Origin: Echiichthys vipera
Taxonomy: Eukaryota > Chordata > Actinopteri > Perciformes > Trachinidae
Assembly: GCA_963691815.1 (NCBI GenBank)
Contig: OY829660.1
Location: 5,893,552-5,957,551 of the forward strand
Length of the DNA: 64,000 bases
Reading direction: 5' to 3'
The notes below the pieces were generated by a model. That model saw only the letters and a program-made list of their open reading frames with translations, did no database searches and was not told where the DNA came from. Below, one piece after another: positions 62,765-64,000 of the stretch; positions within the stretch are counted from its first letter, which is position 1; each line of letters opens with the position of its first letter. Both the position numbers and the translations under genes were made by a program.

Positions 62765-63842
62765 ATGCCTATGTCTCTACTTCTGCAATGCCCTGTTCAC
62801 TTGCCTTAACCAAACATGCCATGCACACCTTCAGCTGGTACACAACGCAGTAGCCAGGCTTTTAACTTTTTACTTACTTACTTAGGGCTTGTATAAAAAC
62901 AACAAATGAACACACAACTGCTTGACAATGTGCGTCTTTTTGATTAAATGTCATTGAACTACCATACCACAAACTACAGAGTCGTTCTTAAGGTGTTTAT
63001 ACAGAGCGAAGAATATTTTTCCTAACATCATTTGCATACATTTGGCTGCTGGACTTTTGTTATTATTATCTTTTGATTTGAATTATTGGTGAAAGCTAAT
63101 ACTACTTGATTAACGATACGTTTGTTGGAAATACCTGATATCATAACCTGAACGTGAGTCAAGGCCCTTCAGTTTTTACTGTATGCACCACACATCTGGA
63201 ACAAACTTCCAGAAAACTGCAGGTCTGCTGCAACTCTCAGCTCTTTTAAATCAAGACTGAAGACTTTTCTGTTTTCTGCCTTTCAGTGATAAAAACAATT
63301 CATTAACAGCTTCTACTGCACTGTTACTTATATGACCTGTCTTGAAAATTATACTAAATTAATAATTGACAACTGAAAATTCATTTTCAGAATTGTCTTC
63401 TCTTGCTTTTGATGATCTTTTAATTATTTCAATTGAATGTCATTTTATATGCAGTATGTTTTCGAATGCTTTTATTGTAATTTAATTTAACCACTTTGGA
63501 TTGAATAATTGGCATCTAAATATGTGACTAAATGTATATCCGTGAATTGCTGAGATTGTTTTATAGGTTGTTCAGGCACCAAATTTGTGCAGTGAGGAGC
63601 GCACAGCTGGCCACACATTGGTGGATTCACTGACTAAATTCTAAATAATAAGCCTTAATATAGTCATCGCTTTATGATGTGTCATTGAAATTCCTTAGTT
63701 TATTTTTATTTTTTATTATTATTTTATTTAAACTTTATTTTTTATGTGCTTCTTTCCAATGCTTTTAATGTTTTATGTAAAGCACTTTGAATTACCTTGT
63801 TGTTGAATTGTGCTATACAAATGAACTTGCCTTGCCTTGAAT
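62765..63842 (+). mobile_element. LINE (L2-like) 3' portion
   Basis: Coding remnants YFCNALFTCLNQTC and LQLVHNAVARLL (near 62780-62870) and the GTCTGCTGCAACTCTCAGCT, AAATCAAGACTGAAGACTTT region near 63220. Ends with TAAAGCACTTTGAATTACCT and CAAATGAACTTGCCTTGCCT, the usual 3' tail. Frames are broken and AT-rich insertions interrupt it. Confidence 0.7.
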
Positions 63843-64000
63843 GTTTGACAGGAGAAACATGTGATTTTCAATTTCTGGAGATTTCTGGGACAATTAGCCA
63901 GCGGGGCCATTACCCTGCCAGGCGAGTAAGCGTGATCCTACGGCTGTTTTTTCACTACAGGACTTAATGAGGCTTGTCAGAGCCAAGGGCAACTCAGCTG

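Overview
The window is vertebrate, almost certainly teleost (probably percomorph), nuclear DNA. The genes are split by GT-AG introns. The intergenic DNA is AT-rich and full of fish-type repeats: tRNA-headed SINEs with a V-SINE-like core, L1-, L2- and RTE/Rex-like LINE scraps, Tc1/mariner and hAT elements, foldback elements and CA microsatellites. No bacterial or viral gene organisation was seen.

Left third (0.6-16.8 kb): two head-to-tail paralogues of an SLC6 sodium/chloride-coupled transporter of the GABA/betaine/taurine type. Each has 14 coding exons, and exon lengths match one for one apart from exons 4 and 14. Both reconstruct to open frames of 586 codons with intact splice sites. The introns have diverged and carry different insertions, including a 1.5 kb Tc1/mariner element in intron 8 of the second copy.

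Middle (18.9-25.6 kb): pold3, the third subunit of DNA polymerase delta, on the minus strand. Its 12 coding exons give a 447-residue protein with a C-terminal PCNA-binding motif. A deleted relative of the same Tc1/mariner family lies in its intron 8. A GC-richer promoter with ETS-like sites lies upstream of its first exon.

Right (25.6-64 kb): gene-poor DNA. The one coding candidate is an unidentified ORF at 37.24-38.16 kb, in which a 30-bp minisatellite, present in both orientations, runs in frame into a non-repetitive tail of about 110 residues. The rest is transposon debris: an L1 fragment beside a 148-bp direct duplication, a 195-bp CA tract, a 452-bp element carrying telomere-like repeats, a 400-bp hAT element with a perfect 8-bp target duplication, and a foldback element in which one arm has expanded into about 43 copies of a 37-bp minisatellite.

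The neighbouring genes show no shared pathway: membrane solute uptake for the SLC6 pair, lagging-strand replication for pold3. The main points for a second look are the diverged substrate and Na2-site residues shared by the SLC6 pair, the bipolar repeat ORF, the arm-derived minisatellite, and a 3' tail shared by the SINEs and LINE fragments.
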